Shown: positions 36,109-46,413, counted from the first letter of the stretch. The stretch: 64,000 nucleotides of DNA from an uncultured Paracoccaceae bacterium (GCA_934500835.1 CAKSTR010000013.1:62001-126000); one strand, 5' to 3'. Numbers and translations: made by a program. Notes: generated by a model not told the origin, from the letters alone.

Positions 36109-36777
36109 ATGAACACGCGAAAAAGCGACACGGCCTATACGATCCTGCGGCGCAGGATCATGTCGGCCGACATGCGCCCGGGTGATCTGATCGACGACAA
36201 GGTCCTGATGGCCGAACTGGAGATCGGCCGCACGCCGCTGCGCGAGGCAATCCTGCGGCTGGAGCAGGAGGGGCTGGTCGTCTCCTACGGGCGGCGCGGC
36301 TATTTCGTGGCCGAAACCTCTCCCCTCGATCTGTTCCGCGCCTTCGAACTGCGGCGCGAGATCGAATGCTTTGCCGCCGCCCGCGCCGCCGAACGGCGGA
36401 CCGCGGATGAGCTTGCCGCCTTCCGGGCCTTCTTTGCCCGGCTGGAGGACGAGGCGGCGGATCATGCCGATGACGTGGCATGGCATCTGGATGCCGACGA
36501 AGAGTTTCACCGTCTGGTGTCGCAAGCCTCGGACAACCGCTTTGCCGGTCAGTATCTGTCGTTCCTGTTCTGCCTGTCGGTACGCAGCCTTTATCTGTCG
36601 CGCGTGCCTGTCACGCTGGTGCATGAAGAGATCGCCAACTACCGCGCCGTCTTCGACGCGATCGAGCGGCGCGATGCCGCCGGGGCCGAGGCCGCGATGC
36701 GCGAGCACCTGACCATCAACCCGCTTCAGGGGCTGATGAACGAAACGGCAGCCGTCAGCCTCAGAAAGACGGTCTGA
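36109..36777 (+). CDS. GntR-family (FCD) transcriptional regulator
   Basis: 222 residues. The winged helix (AYTILRRRIMSADMRPGDLI, then GRTPLREAILRLEQEGLV) is followed by an all-helical FCD ligand domain with metal-binding His/Asp positions (DADEEFHRLV, MREHLTIN). It is the first gene of the operon and overlaps the permease start (TGATG), so it controls and is made with the transporter. The effector is probably a substrate or intermediate of the pathway. Confidence 0.93.
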   Translation: MNTRKSDTAYTILRRRIMSADMRPGDLIDDKVLMAELEIGRTPLREAILRLEQEGLVVSYGRRGYFVAETSPLDLFRAFELRREIECFAAARAAERRTADELAAFRAFFARLEDEAADHADDVAWHLDADEEFHRLVSQASDNRFAGQYLSFLFCLSVRSLYLSRVPVTLVHEEIANYRAVFDAIERRDAAGAEAAMREHLTINPLQGLMNETAAVSLRKTV

Positions 36778-37634
36778 TGCGGCGGGCGGTGCGTGAGCGG
36801 CTGGTGACCACAGCCATGCTTGCGCCTTCGGTGCTGCTGCTGGTGTTTCTGGTGCTGATCCCGCTTTGCGTGGTGGCGGCCTATTCCTTCGCCGGGCGGG
36901 ATGCTTATGGCGGGGTGGTGCCGGGGTTCACGCTGGACAACTACCGCGCGCTTCTGGAAAGCAATTACCTTCTGGTCTTTGTCAACTCGTTCAAGCTGGC
37001 GGCGGCGACCACGGTGCTTTGCCTGCTGGTCGGCTATCCGGTGGCCTATTTCATCGCCTTTCGGGCAGGGCCATGGGGGCCGGTCCTTCTGGTGCTGATG
37101 CTGATTCCGTTCTGGATCAACTTCCTGATCCGCATCTCGGCCTGGGTGGTGCTTTTGGGTCGGGGCGGGCTGATCAACCAGACTGCCGTGGGCATCGGCC
37201 TGTTCGACGCGCCGGTCGGGATGCTGGGCACCTTCGGCGCAACCATGGTGGGGATGGTCTATGCCTTCCTGCCGCTGGCCGTCTTCCCGATCTATGCCGC
37301 GCTGCAACCCATCGACCGCAAGCTGCTGGAGGCCGGGGCCGATCTTGGCGCCGGGCCGACCGAGACCTTCCTGCGCGTCACCCTGCCTCTGTCACTGCCC
37401 GGCGTGCTGGCGGCGGTGCTGTTCGTTTTCGTGCCCTCGATGGGGGTCTTTGCCATCCCGGTCCTGCTGGGCGGCGGCAAGTCGTTCATCCTGGGCAACC
37501 TGATCGTCCAGCTGTTCCTTGAGTTCCGCAACATCCCGCTGGGGGCGGCGGTATCGATCCTGATGCTGGGGTTCGCCAGCCTGGGAATCCTTCTCTACAT
37601 GCGGGCGCTTGCCCGGATCGAGGGGGCAAGATGA
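36777..37634 (+). CDS. Spermidine/putrescine-type ABC transporter permease (PotB-like)
   Basis: 285 residues with about six hydrophobic helices. The EAA loop reads LLEAGADLGAGPTETFLRVT, the ATPase contact. The order permease-permease-binding protein-ATPase matches polyamine-type importers. It starts in the gntR stop and overlaps the second permease by 4 bases. Confidence 0.92.
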   Translation: MRRAVRERLVTTAMLAPSVLLLVFLVLIPLCVVAAYSFAGRDAYGGVVPGFTLDNYRALLESNYLLVFVNSFKLAAATTVLCLLVGYPVAYFIAFRAGPWGPVLLVLMLIPFWINFLIRISAWVVLLGRGGLINQTAVGIGLFDAPVGMLGTFGATMVGMVYAFLPLAVFPIYAALQPIDRKLLEAGADLGAGPTETFLRVTLPLSLPGVLAAVLFVFVPSMGVFAIPVLLGGGKSFILGNLIVQLFLEFRNIPLGAAVSILMLGFASLGILLYMRALARIEGAR

Positions 37635-38458
37635 GCGCCGCCTTGCGCAAACCCGGCTGGCTGCGGCGCACCTTCCTGCACGGAATCTCCGGCTGGGTGA
37701 CGCTGCTGTGCTATCTCTTCATGTTCCTGCCGATCGTCGTGCTGATCGTGTTTTCGTTCAACGATGCCAAATCCACCGTGGTCTGGAAGGGCTTTTCGCT
37801 GCGCTGGTACGACGCGGTCTTCGACAACCGCAACATCGGCCGCGCCTTGAACGTCAGCCTGATCGTCGCCCTGTCCAGCGCCGCCATCTCGACCTGCATC
37901 GGCTCGCTTGCCGCTGTTGCGATCACGCGGCGCAAATTCGCCGGCCGCAACCTTCTGGCGGCCGGCCTTGCCGCACCGCTGGTCCTGCCCGAGATCGTGC
38001 TGGCCGTGGCGCTTCTTGTGGTGATGAGCGCGACGGGCATCACCATGGGCTATGGCACCATGATCGCGGGGCATGTTCTGGTCTCGATCCCCTTCGCCAC
38101 GCTGATCGTGCGGGCTGCCGCCAGCGGGCTGGATGCCCGGACCGAGGATGCAGCCGCCGATCTTGGCGCCAATGAATGGCAGACCTTCCGGCTGGTGACG
38201 CTGCCGCAGCTGGCTCCGGCGATCTTCACCTCTTTCATCCTGTCGGCCACGCTTTCCTTCGACAATCTGGTGATGTCCACCTTCACCAATGGTGTCGGCA
38301 CCACAACGCTGCCCCTGCGGATCTATTCCTCGCTGAAGCTGGGCATCACGCCCGAGATCAACGCCCTGGGCGCGCTGATGGTGCTGGCCAATATCGTGGT
38401 CATCCTTCTCGTGATGGGGCGCTATCTGCCCCTGCTTCTCAGAACCGACCGGCGGTGA
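37631..38458 (+). CDS. Spermidine/putrescine-type ABC transporter permease (PotC-like)
   Basis: 275 residues, about six helices, with the EAA loop EDAAADLGANEWQTFRLVTL and the LSFDNLVMSTFTNG segment common in PotC. A hairpin formed around its TGA stop codon separates it from the binding-protein gene. Confidence 0.92.
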   Translation: MSAALRKPGWLRRTFLHGISGWVTLLCYLFMFLPIVVLIVFSFNDAKSTVVWKGFSLRWYDAVFDNRNIGRALNVSLIVALSSAAISTCIGSLAAVAITRRKFAGRNLLAAGLAAPLVLPEIVLAVALLVVMSATGITMGYGTMIAGHVLVSIPFATLIVRAAASGLDARTEDAAADLGANEWQTFRLVTLPQLAPAIFTSFILSATLSFDNLVMSTFTNGVGTTTLPLRIYSSLKLGITPEINALGALMVLANIVVILLVMGRYLPLLLRTDRR

Positions 38459-38466
38459 ACCGCCGG
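38449..38466 (+). terminator. Hairpin across the permease stop codon
   Basis: CCGGCGGT-ga-ACCGCCGG is a perfect 8-pair stem that contains the TGA at 38456-38458. No U-tract follows. It sits just before the binding-protein gene and probably acts as a processing or stability element. Confidence 0.5.
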
Positions 38467-38489
38467 CACCCCTCAACATGGAGAGTCCA

Positions 38490-39521
38490 ATGAAACGCCT
38501 GTTCCGCCCGTTTTCGCTGTCGATTGCCGCCCTGTTGCTGACCTCCGCGGCCTCTGCGGAAGACCTGCGCATCTTCGGCTGGGCCAATGAGATGCCCGAT
38601 GAGGTGCTGGAGGATTTCACCGCCGCGACCGGCATCGAGGTGATCTTCGACACCTTCGATTCCAATGAGGCGATGATCGCCAAGCTGGAAGCGGGGGGCA
38701 CGGGCTATGACCTGGTCAATCCGTCGCAATACGCCGTGCAGATCCTGCGGAACCGCGGGCTGGTGGATGATCTGGACCACTCGAAGATCGCGACCTATGA
38801 CAACATCGGTCAGGCCTTCAAGGATGTGTCCTATGACCCGGGCAACGTGACGGCGATCCCCTATGTCTGGGGCACCACCGGCCTTGCCTACAACAAGACC
38901 TGCGTGGATGAGCCGATCACCAGCTGGAAAGCCCTGTTCGACGAGAAATACTCGGGCCGTGTCTACATGCTGGACAACATGCTGGCGGCCTATATCGCCG
39001 GCCTGCAGGTCAACGGCTTCAGCGCCAATACCTCGGTCGAGGCCGAAGTGCAGAAGGCGACCGAGACGTTGATCGCGCAAAAGCCGATGCTGGCGGGCTA
39101 CAACAGCACCAACTTCGCCGATCTGGTCTCGTCGGGTGAGGCCTGCATCGTGCAAAGCTGGTCCTCCTCGGTGCTGCAGGTGATCGCGGACAACCCCGAT
39201 GTGGTCTATGTCCTGCCCGAAGAGGGCGGCACGATGTGGATCGACGGCTTTGCGGTGCTGAAGGACGCGCCGAACAAGGACGCGGCCTACAAGTTCCTGA
39301 CCTATATCCTGCAGCCCGAAGTCGCAGCCAAGACGACCGAGCTGACCCAGACTGCCACCGTGGTGACAGCGGCAAAGGATCTGCTGCCGCCGGAAATCGC
39401 CAACAATTCGGCTGTGTTCCCGGATGAGGCGACCATCGCCAAGGCGGATTTCATCCTTGATGTCGGCGATGCGATGAAATTCTACCAGGACGGCTGGACC
39501 CGGGTGAAAGCCGCCCAGTGA
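38490..39521 (+). CDS. Spermidine/putrescine-type periplasmic binding protein (PotD/PotF-like)
   Basis: 343 residues. The ATG at 38490 follows GGAGAG and starts a Sec signal (FSLSIAALLLTSAASAEDLR). The mature protein opens with DLRIFGWANEMPDEVLEDFT and shows FDTFDSNEAMIAKLEAGGTG, NPSQYAV, YVWGTTGLAYN and EGGTMWIDGFAVLKDAPN, as in PotD/PotF. The acidic and aromatic residues are consistent with a polyamine or amine ligand, but opine- or amino-acid-specific relatives exist. Hairpins flank the gene on both sides. Confidence 0.92.
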   Translation: MKRLFRPFSLSIAALLLTSAASAEDLRIFGWANEMPDEVLEDFTAATGIEVIFDTFDSNEAMIAKLEAGGTGYDLVNPSQYAVQILRNRGLVDDLDHSKIATYDNIGQAFKDVSYDPGNVTAIPYVWGTTGLAYNKTCVDEPITSWKALFDEKYSGRVYMLDNMLAAYIAGLQVNGFSANTSVEAEVQKATETLIAQKPMLAGYNSTNFADLVSSGEACIVQSWSSSVLQVIADNPDVVYVLPEEGGTMWIDGFAVLKDAPNKDAAYKFLTYILQPEVAAKTTELTQTATVVTAAKDLLPPEIANNSAVFPDEATIAKADFILDVGDAMKFYQDGWTRVKAAQ

Positions 39522-39529
39522 CGCCATGC

Positions 39530-39557
39530 CCGCCGCCTCCGGGGCCGGGGGCGGCGG
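39530..39557 (+). terminator. Hairpin after the polyamine-type binding-protein gene
   Basis: CCGCCGCCTCC (39530-39540) pairs with GGGGGCGGCGG (39547-39557), 11 pairs with one T-G, loop of 6. It follows the binding-protein stop by 8 bases and precedes the ATPase gene, as in the betaine-type operon at 18.25 kb. Confidence 0.6.
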
Positions 39558-39588
39558 ACCGATCCCATATATCTGCCGGCGGGGACCG

Positions 39589-40665
<1,077 letters not shown>

Positions 40666-40689
40666 CATATCAACAACGGACAGAACCCT

Positions 40690-41355
40690 ATGGGCGACTA
40701 CATATTGAACCCGCTGCCGCCTCAGATGGAGGCCGCCCGTGTCGCGCGTCTGGCGCAGATCGAGACGGCGACCCTGGGTCATTATCTCTACTCGGGCTTT
40801 GCCGACACCGGGCTGCGGCCGGTGTTTCCGGGCAGGCGGATCGCCGGGGCGGCGGTGACGCTGCAGATTGCGGGGCCGTGCTCGACCCTGCTGTACTACG
40901 CGATGGACCGGGTGCGGCCGGGGGATGTGCTGGTCATCGACCGCTCGGGCGACAGCCGGCACGCCTGCTGGGGCGGTTTCATGGCGCTGGTTGCCCGCGT
41001 GCGCGGCCTTGCCGGGGTGATCGTCGACGGCTGCCTGACCGATCCCGATGCGATCCGCCGCGAAGGCGTGCCGACCTGGGGCCGCGACACCTCGGCCAAT
41101 ACGACCAAGCTTCTGGATCTGGGCGGCTCCTTCAACGTGCCGGTCAGCGTCGGCGGGGTGGCGGTGACCCCCGGCGATGCCGTTCTGGCGGATGATTGCG
41201 GCATCGTGGTGGTGCCGGGCCAGCGGCTGGAGGCGCTGATGGACACCGCCCTTGCCGAACAGGCCGAAGAGGATGACTGGGTCAAGCGGGTCGAGGCGGG
41301 CGCGAAGCTGCAGGATCTGGTGGACATCGAGGCGAAGATGGGGCTGAAGAAATGA
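40690..41355 (+). CDS. RraA-like / 4-hydroxy-4-methyl-2-oxoglutarate aldolase family protein
   Basis: 221 residues with the RraA fold. Key segments are LRPVFPGRRIAGAAVTLQ, GDVLVIDRSGDSRHACWGGF, GVIVDGCLTDPDAIR (R-D/C metal and substrate loop) and DDCGIVVVPGQ. Catabolic members are class II pyruvate aldolases or decarboxylases of oxaloacetate-like acids. The context (aldolase and hydroxyacid dehydrogenase downstream) favours a catabolic role over RNase E control. It overlaps the next gene by 4 bases. Confidence 0.88.
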   Translation: MGDYILNPLPPQMEAARVARLAQIETATLGHYLYSGFADTGLRPVFPGRRIAGAAVTLQIAGPCSTLLYYAMDRVRPGDVLVIDRSGDSRHACWGGFMALVARVRGLAGVIVDGCLTDPDAIRREGVPTWGRDTSANTTKLLDLGGSFNVPVSVGGVAVTPGDAVLADDCGIVVVPGQRLEALMDTALAEQAEEDDWVKRVEAGAKLQDLVDIEAKMGLKK

Positions 41356-42068
41356 CCACGATCTCTCCGCATGCCTTCTGGCTTTCGACGCCGCATCAGC
41401 AGGCGGTCGAAATCGCTTTCGATCTTGGCTGCCGCACCTTCATTCTGGATGTGGAGCATGGCTATTTCGAATTGAACGCCACCGACAAGCTGGTGGCGCT
41501 GATCTTGGCCCTTGGTGCCAGGGTTCATGCCAAGGTGCTTGGCCCCGAGGCGGTTGCCATCCAGCAGATGCTGGACATCGGCTGCTCGGGCGTCATCATC
41601 CCGCATATCGGCGATGCGGCCCACGCAGCACGGGTCTGCGCCGCATCCAAATATCCGGGCCTGGGCAACCGCAGCTTCTCGGGCACCCGGCCGGCGCGCT
41701 ATGATGCCGTGACGCAAGACTATTACGAGCGTCAGAACACCGAGACGAAGTGCTATCCGATGGTCGAATCCGCCGAGGCGCTGGCCGATATCGACGCGAT
41801 ACTGGCGCTGCCCACGGTGGATGGCGTCTTTGTCGGCCCGTCGGACCTGTCGCTGTCGCGCGGGCGGGGCGCCTATATGAAGACCACGGCCGATTTCGAC
41901 GATCTGCGCACCATCGCGGCGGCCTGCGCCAAGGCCAGCAAGCCCTGGATCATGCCGGCCTGGAGTCAGGTGGAGCGTGATCTGGCCACCGAGCTTGGCG
42001 CGGCCCTCATGGTGACGGTGGATGAATATGGTGCCATCTGGACCGGGCTTGAGCGGGGGCTGAAATGA
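41352..42068 (+). CDS. HpcH/HpaI-type aldolase
   Basis: 238 residues of the HpcH/HpaI class II aldolase family. Motifs include FILDVEHGYFEL, RVHAKVLGPEAVAIQQMLDI, SGVIIPHIGDAAHA (metal Glu replaced in part), CYPMVESAEALADIDAIL and DGVFVGPSDLSLSRG. Family members cleave 2-keto-4-hydroxy acids to pyruvate and an aldehyde. It lies between the RraA-like gene and a hydroxyacid dehydrogenase with 4-base overlaps on both sides, so the three enzymes form one catabolic set. Confidence 0.9.
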   Translation: MTTISPHAFWLSTPHQQAVEIAFDLGCRTFILDVEHGYFELNATDKLVALILALGARVHAKVLGPEAVAIQQMLDIGCSGVIIPHIGDAAHAARVCAASKYPGLGNRSFSGTRPARYDAVTQDYYERQNTETKCYPMVESAEALADIDAILALPTVDGVFVGPSDLSLSRGRGAYMKTTADFDDLRTIAAACAKASKPWIMPAWSQVERDLATELGAALMVTVDEYGAIWTGLERGLK

Positions 42069-42997
42069 CAAGGGTCGGTGTCTGGCTGGGGGATGCGGAC
42101 GAGGATCAGGACTGGGTGGACCTTCTGACCCCGCTGCTTCCGGGGCTGACGGTTGAACGCCTTGGCCCCGAGGGCGCGGCCGGCGTGCAGTATGCCGTGG
42201 TCTGGGCGCCGCCGCCGGGCATGATCGCGCGGCATCCGGATCTGAAGGCCGTGGTCTCGGTGGGCGCGGGCATCGATCATGTGCTGCGCGATCCCGATCT
42301 GCCGAAACACCTGCCGATCCTGCGCACGACCGGGCCGGACATGGTGCAGAGGTTGCGCGAATATGTGGCGCTGCATGTGCTGACGCATCACCGCAACCTT
42401 GCGGCGACCGATGCCAGTCAGGCCCGCGCCGAATGGCAGCAGATCGTCACGCCGGTCGCCGGCAAGCGGCGCGTCGGCGTGATGGGGCTTGGGCGGATCG
42501 GGGCGGCCTGCGCCCGGACCCTAGCCGGGCTGGGGTTCGATGTGGCGGGCTGGTCGCGCAGCGGAGGATCGGTCGAAGGCGTCACGGTCTTTTCCGGGGC
42601 GCAGGGTCTGCCAGAGTTTCTGGCCCGGACCGAAATCCTCGTCTGCCTGCTGCCGCTGACCCCCGAAACCCGCGACATCCTGAATGCGGATCTGTTTGCG
42701 CAACTGCCGGAAGGCGCCGCGATCGTCAACGCCGGGCGGGGGGGCCATCTGGTCGAAGAGGACCTTCTGGCGGCCCTTGCCTCGGGCCGGATCGGCGGGG
42801 CCACGCTGGACGTGTTCCGCGCCGAACCCCTGCCTGCCGACCATCCGTTCTGGCGCCACCCGAAGATCCGGGTAACGCCGCATGTCGCCTCCTACATCGA
42901 CCCTGCGACCGGGGCGGCGGTGGTGGCGGCCAGCATCCGTCATTTCGAGGCCGAGGGCACCGCCCCGGATGTGGCGGACGCCGTCCGGGGCTATTGA
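42065..42997 (+). CDS. D-2-hydroxyacid dehydrogenase (GhrA-like)
   Basis: 310 residues of the glyoxylate/hydroxypyruvate reductase A group. The nucleotide-binding motif is GVMGLGRIGAACARTLAGLG. The catalytic Arg is in NAGRGGHLVEEDLL context, Glu in FRAEPLP, and His in TPHVASYIDP. It ends the operon. It probably reduces a short keto acid or aldehyde acid from the aldolase step, using NAD(P)H. The exact substrate is unknown. Confidence 0.92.
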   Translation: MTRVGVWLGDADEDQDWVDLLTPLLPGLTVERLGPEGAAGVQYAVVWAPPPGMIARHPDLKAVVSVGAGIDHVLRDPDLPKHLPILRTTGPDMVQRLREYVALHVLTHHRNLAATDASQARAEWQQIVTPVAGKRRVGVMGLGRIGAACARTLAGLGFDVAGWSRSGGSVEGVTVFSGAQGLPEFLARTEILVCLLPLTPETRDILNADLFAQLPEGAAIVNAGRGGHLVEEDLLAALASGRIGGATLDVFRAEPLPADHPFWRHPKIRVTPHVASYIDPATGAAVVAASIRHFEAEGTAPDVADAVRGY

Positions 42998-43006
42998 GGC
43001 GCGAGA

Positions 43007-44065
43007 TCAGCCCTTTCGTGCCGGTGCTGCCTTTGCCGGTGCGGCTGCCTTCGGCTTGCGCCGGCGGTGGCCGATCAGGCTGGGCGGGCAGCCGAACCGG
43101 GCGCGGAAGGCCTTCGACAGATGCGAGACCGTGTCGAAGCCGGTGGCGACGGCGATCTCCATCAGGCTCATGTCGGTGGTGCTGAGAAGGTTGCGCGCCT
43201 GATCCAGCCGCAGCTTGCGGTAATAGGCGGCGGGCGTCATCCCGAGGCTGGTGACGAAAAGCCGCTCGATATGCCGGCGCGAATAGCCCGCAGCGGTGGC
43301 CAGCGCATCCATCGACAGCGTGTCCTCAAGGTGATCGGTCATCAGCCCGACAATGGCGATCAGGGCGGGGTTGCGGCTTTGCGTCACCGCGCCGATGGAA
43401 CTGCGCTGCGACCTCTCGGTCCCGATCATGACATGGCGCAGGCACATCTCGGAGACCACGGCCGCAAAAGCGCCGCCATGGTCGCGGGCGATCATCGACA
43501 GGATCATGTCGGTAGCGGCCGCCCCCCCGCCGCAGGTGATCACCCGATCCTGCATCTCGAACTGATGCTGGGTGGGTTGCAGGTCGGGAAACCGCTCGAC
43601 AAAGGCGGGCTGGTTTTCCCAATGCAGCGTGAAACGGCCCGAGGTCAGGAGACCCGCCCGGGCCAGCGCGATGGCCCCGGTGCAAAGCCCGCCGACGAGG
43701 CCGCCAAAGCGGTGGTGCCGGGCTACGGCGGCGACGATGGGCGGGGCGGTCGGGGCATCGACGTCATTGCCGGCGCAGACGAAAAGCGCGCTGTCGCGGG
43801 CGATCCCGGCCATCGGCGCATCGACAACCACGCAGACGCCGCTGGAACTGGCGACCGGGGCGCCGTCCGCGGAATGGACCGTCCATTGGTAAAGCGGTTG
43901 CTGGGACAGTTGGTTGGCGATGCGCAGCGTGTCGATGGCCGAACTGAAGGCAAGGATGGTGAAGCCGGGCACCAGAAGGAAGGCATAGGCCTTGGTCTTG
44001 TCGGGATGGGCCAGCGGGAAGAAGGCCGCACCACGCGGCACGAGGGTCTGTGATGCCATTGTCAT
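43007..44065 (-). CDS. GlxA-family (DJ-1/PfpI-like plus AraC) transcriptional regulator
   Basis: 352 residues from the ATG at 44065 (AAGGGGGG upstream). The N-terminal DJ-1-like domain (YAFLLVPGFTILAFSSAIDT, LFVCAGNDVD, GGLCTGAIALARAGLLTSG) is a sensory domain. The C-terminal AraC domain has two helix-turn-helix units (DALATAAGYSRRHIERLF, MEIAVATGFDTVSHLSKAF). Relatives control carnitine, choline, glycine-betaine and arginine catabolism (CdhR, GbdR, ArgR). It is convergent with the hydroxyacid dehydrogenase gene and may control one of the flanking operons. Confidence 0.9.
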   Translation of the reverse strand: MTMASQTLVPRGAAFFPLAHPDKTKAYAFLLVPGFTILAFSSAIDTLRIANQLSQQPLYQWTVHSADGAPVASSSGVCVVVDAPMAGIARDSALFVCAGNDVDAPTAPPIVAAVARHHRFGGLVGGLCTGAIALARAGLLTSGRFTLHWENQPAFVERFPDLQPTQHQFEMQDRVITCGGGAAATDMILSMIARDHGGAFAAVVSEMCLRHVMIGTERSQRSSIGAVTQSRNPALIAIVGLMTDHLEDTLSMDALATAAGYSRRHIERLFVTSLGMTPAAYYRKLRLDQARNLLSTTDMSLMEIAVATGFDTVSHLSKAFRARFGCPPSLIGHRRRKPKAAAPAKAAPARKG

Positions 44066-44192
44066 GGGGCCCCCCTTGCTGTTGCGCCCACTGGCAGCGG
44101 TTGCTTGCCCCAAGTCAAGCGGGAAGGGTGCCGCCCGCGGGGGCATCGAGCCCCCTTGGACGGCGTTGCCACGGCAGACGGGCGGCCGCGCG

Positions 44193-45428
44193 TCAGGTGG
44201 GCGCGGGGGCGCCGCCTTCGAAGCGGTTCGCCTCGTGATAGCCGCAGGGCGCCTCCTGCATCTGCAGATGCAGGGCGGTGCCGGTATAGGGATGGGCGCG
44301 GGCCAGATCCTCATCGAAGTCGATGCCAAGGCCGGGGCCTTCGGGCGGCAGGATGTAGCCGCCCTCCCATTTGATCCTGTTGCGGATCAGCGCAAGGTGG
44401 AAGGCACCGCCGGTCTGGATCGTCTCGGCGAGCAGAAGGTTGGGGATCGAGACCGACAGATGGATGTTCGCGGCCCATTCGATGGGGCCGGCGTAGAGGT
44501 GCGGCGCCATCTCGGCATTGAAGATCTCGGCGATCGCGGCCAGCTTGCGGCCTTCGAGGATGCCGCCAAGGCGGCCGAGCGCGGGTTGCAGGATCTTCAC
44601 CCCGCCGGCGCGCAGGAGCATGCCGAATTCGGTCTTTGTGGTCAGGCGCTCGCCAGTGGCGACGGGGATGCGGACCTGACGGGCGACCTCGGCGAATTCC
44701 AGAAGGTTGTCCGGGGGGATCGGCTCTTCATACCAGAGCGGGTTGTAGGGTTCGAGTTCCCGTCCAAGGCGGATGGCGCCCTGGGTGGTGAACTGGCCAT
44801 GGGTGCCGAAGAGAAGGTCGGCACGGTCTCCGACGGCTTCGCGGATGGTCTTGCAGAAGGCGACCGAGCGCGAGATGTCCGACAGCGCCGGCTGGTGGCC
44901 GCCCCGGATGGTATAGGGGCCGGCGGGATCGAACTTCACGGCCGTAAAGCCCTGTTCGACGGCCTTGACGGCGGCTTCGGCCTGCCAGTCGGGGTTGACC
45001 CAGAACTCGGCATGGTTCTGGTCTGGCTCGGGGTAGAGGTAGGTGTAGCTGCGCACCCGGTCGTTCATCCGCCCGCCGATCAGCGCCCATACCGGCCGGT
45101 CGAGCGCCTTGCCGAGGATGTCCCAGCAGGCGATCTCAAGGCCCGCAAAGGCGCCCATGACGGTGGGGTCGGGGCGTTGGGTGAAGCCCGAGGAGTAGAC
45201 GCGGCGATACATCAGTTCGATGTTTTCGGGGTTCTCGCCCTGCATATGGCGTTCGAACACATCCTCGAGGACCGCCTTCATCGCCTTGGGACCGACGGTG
45301 GAGGCGTAGCATTCGCCGTAGCCGACGATGCCGGTGTCGGTGGTGATCTTCGGGAAGATCCAGTAGCGCCCGCCCCAGCCGGGCGAGGGCGGGGCGACGA
45401 TGAAGATTTCAAGGTCCTTGAGTTTCAT
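44193..45428 (-). CDS. Mandelate racemase/muconate lactonizing enzyme family protein
   Basis: 411-residue enolase-superfamily enzyme. The capping domain is followed by a barrel with the Lys region FTAVKFDPAGPYT, GTHGQFTTQGAIR (in place of the first metal Asp), ligand Glu in YEEPIPPDN and GERLTTKTEFG, and catalytic His in AEMAPHLYAG. The pattern fits sugar-acid dehydratases (galactonate/mannonate-like groups), though the subgroup is uncertain. It abstracts an alpha proton next to a carboxylate with Mg. A copy of the intergenic repeat lies just upstream of its start. Confidence 0.88.
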   Translation of the reverse strand: MKLKDLEIFIVAPPSPGWGGRYWIFPKITTDTGIVGYGECYASTVGPKAMKAVLEDVFERHMQGENPENIELMYRRVYSSGFTQRPDPTVMGAFAGLEIACWDILGKALDRPVWALIGGRMNDRVRSYTYLYPEPDQNHAEFWVNPDWQAEAAVKAVEQGFTAVKFDPAGPYTIRGGHQPALSDISRSVAFCKTIREAVGDRADLLFGTHGQFTTQGAIRLGRELEPYNPLWYEEPIPPDNLLEFAEVARQVRIPVATGERLTTKTEFGMLLRAGGVKILQPALGRLGGILEGRKLAAIAEIFNAEMAPHLYAGPIEWAANIHLSVSIPNLLLAETIQTGGAFHLALIRNRIKWEGGYILPPEGPGLGIDFDEDLARAHPYTGTALHLQMQEAPCGYHEANRFEGGAPAPT

Positions 45429-45456
45429 GCGAGGCTCCCTTGGCTGGCCGGGGCCG

Positions 45457-45506
45457 GGGGTTTTGCACCCCCGGAACCCCCGCAGGATATTTTGTCCAAA
45501 GTGAAG
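45457..45506 (+). repeat. Structured intergenic repeat, copy A
   Basis: A G-rich/C-rich hairpin (GGGGG-TTTTGCA-CCCCC) is followed by GGAACCCCCGCAGGATATTT, then TGTCCAAAGTGAAG. It lies between the enolase-family gene and the hydrolase gene. It matches copies B to E below in order and spacing of the hairpin, the GGATATTT block and the CCAA-TGAA block. Confidence 0.8.
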
Positions 45507-45564
45507 CTAGGACGAAGAGGCGGGCGGGGCAGGGCGGTTTGCGACAGAAGACGCCGCAAAAGGC

Positions 45565-46350
45565 CTAGCTGTGGCCGATGGAGGTGAGGAAATCACCAAG
45601 GATCCGGGCATATTCGGCAGGGTTTTCGACCATGGGCAGATGGCCTGAGCCGCGGATCAACTGGAACCGGGCACCGGCGATCAGCTCTGCCGTCTCGCGC
45701 ACAAGGTCGGGCGGGGTGGAGCCGTCATTGGCGCCGGCGATGGCGAGGGTGGGCAGGCGCAGGGTGGCCGTGGTCTCGTAGAAATCGGTGCCGGCGATGG
45801 CGGCGGCGGCCCCCATCCAGCCCTGCGGTTCGGTGCGCAGGAGGTCTTGCCGCAGCTTGGGCAGGGCCGGGTTGTCGCGCCAGCCGCGGCCCATCCAGCG
45901 CGCCATCGTGGTGTCGGCCAGCGCGGTCAGCCCGTGCTCGCGCACGGTTGCGATGCGGTCATGCCATTGCGCCGCGGTGCCGATGCGGGCGGCGGTGTTC
46001 GACAGCACCAGACCGCGCACCAGATCCAGCCGTTTGACGGCAAGCCCTTGCGCGATGAGGCCGCCGAGTGAGACGCCGAGAAGCACGGTCTCCTTCAGCG
46101 CGAAATGGTCGATCAGCCGTTCGACATCGCGGATGAGCGTGCCCATCGCGTAGGGCGCGGGCGGCACGTCGCTGAGGCCATGGCCGCGCAGGTCCATCCG
46201 CAACAGGCGATGACGGGGCAGGAGGGCGGCCACGCCGTCCCAGACCGAAAGGGCGCCGCCGAGGCCGTGGATCATCACGACGGCGGGGGCATTGGCGGGG
46301 CCCTCAAGGCTGGCGTTCAGGCGCAGGTCGGGCAGGAAGACGGGCGGCAT
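45565..46350 (-). CDS. Alpha/beta hydrolase, 3-oxoadipate enol-lactonase-like
   Basis: 261 residues from the ATG at 46350. The fold is shown by VVMIHGLGGALSVWD, RMDLRGHGLSD, nucleophile elbow GVSLGGLIAQ (Ser), Asp in AGANDGSTPPDL and His in GSGHLPMVENP. The sequence is closest to PcaD-type enol-lactonases, but no other beta-ketoadipate genes are in the window, so the substrate is open. It follows the dehydratase gene by 63 bases in the same direction. Confidence 0.85.
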   Translation of the reverse strand: MPPVFLPDLRLNASLEGPANAPAVVMIHGLGGALSVWDGVAALLPRHRLLRMDLRGHGLSDVPPAPYAMGTLIRDVERLIDHFALKETVLLGVSLGGLIAQGLAVKRLDLVRGLVLSNTAARIGTAAQWHDRIATVREHGLTALADTTMARWMGRGWRDNPALPKLRQDLLRTEPQGWMGAAAAIAGTDFYETTATLRLPTLAIAGANDGSTPPDLVRETAELIAGARFQLIRGSGHLPMVENPAEYARILGDFLTSIGHS

Positions 46351-46413
46351 ATTCGAAACCTTCAAGGCTTTGGCGTTTTCGGCGAGCAGAAGTCACCGAA
46401 ATGTTCGATTGTC

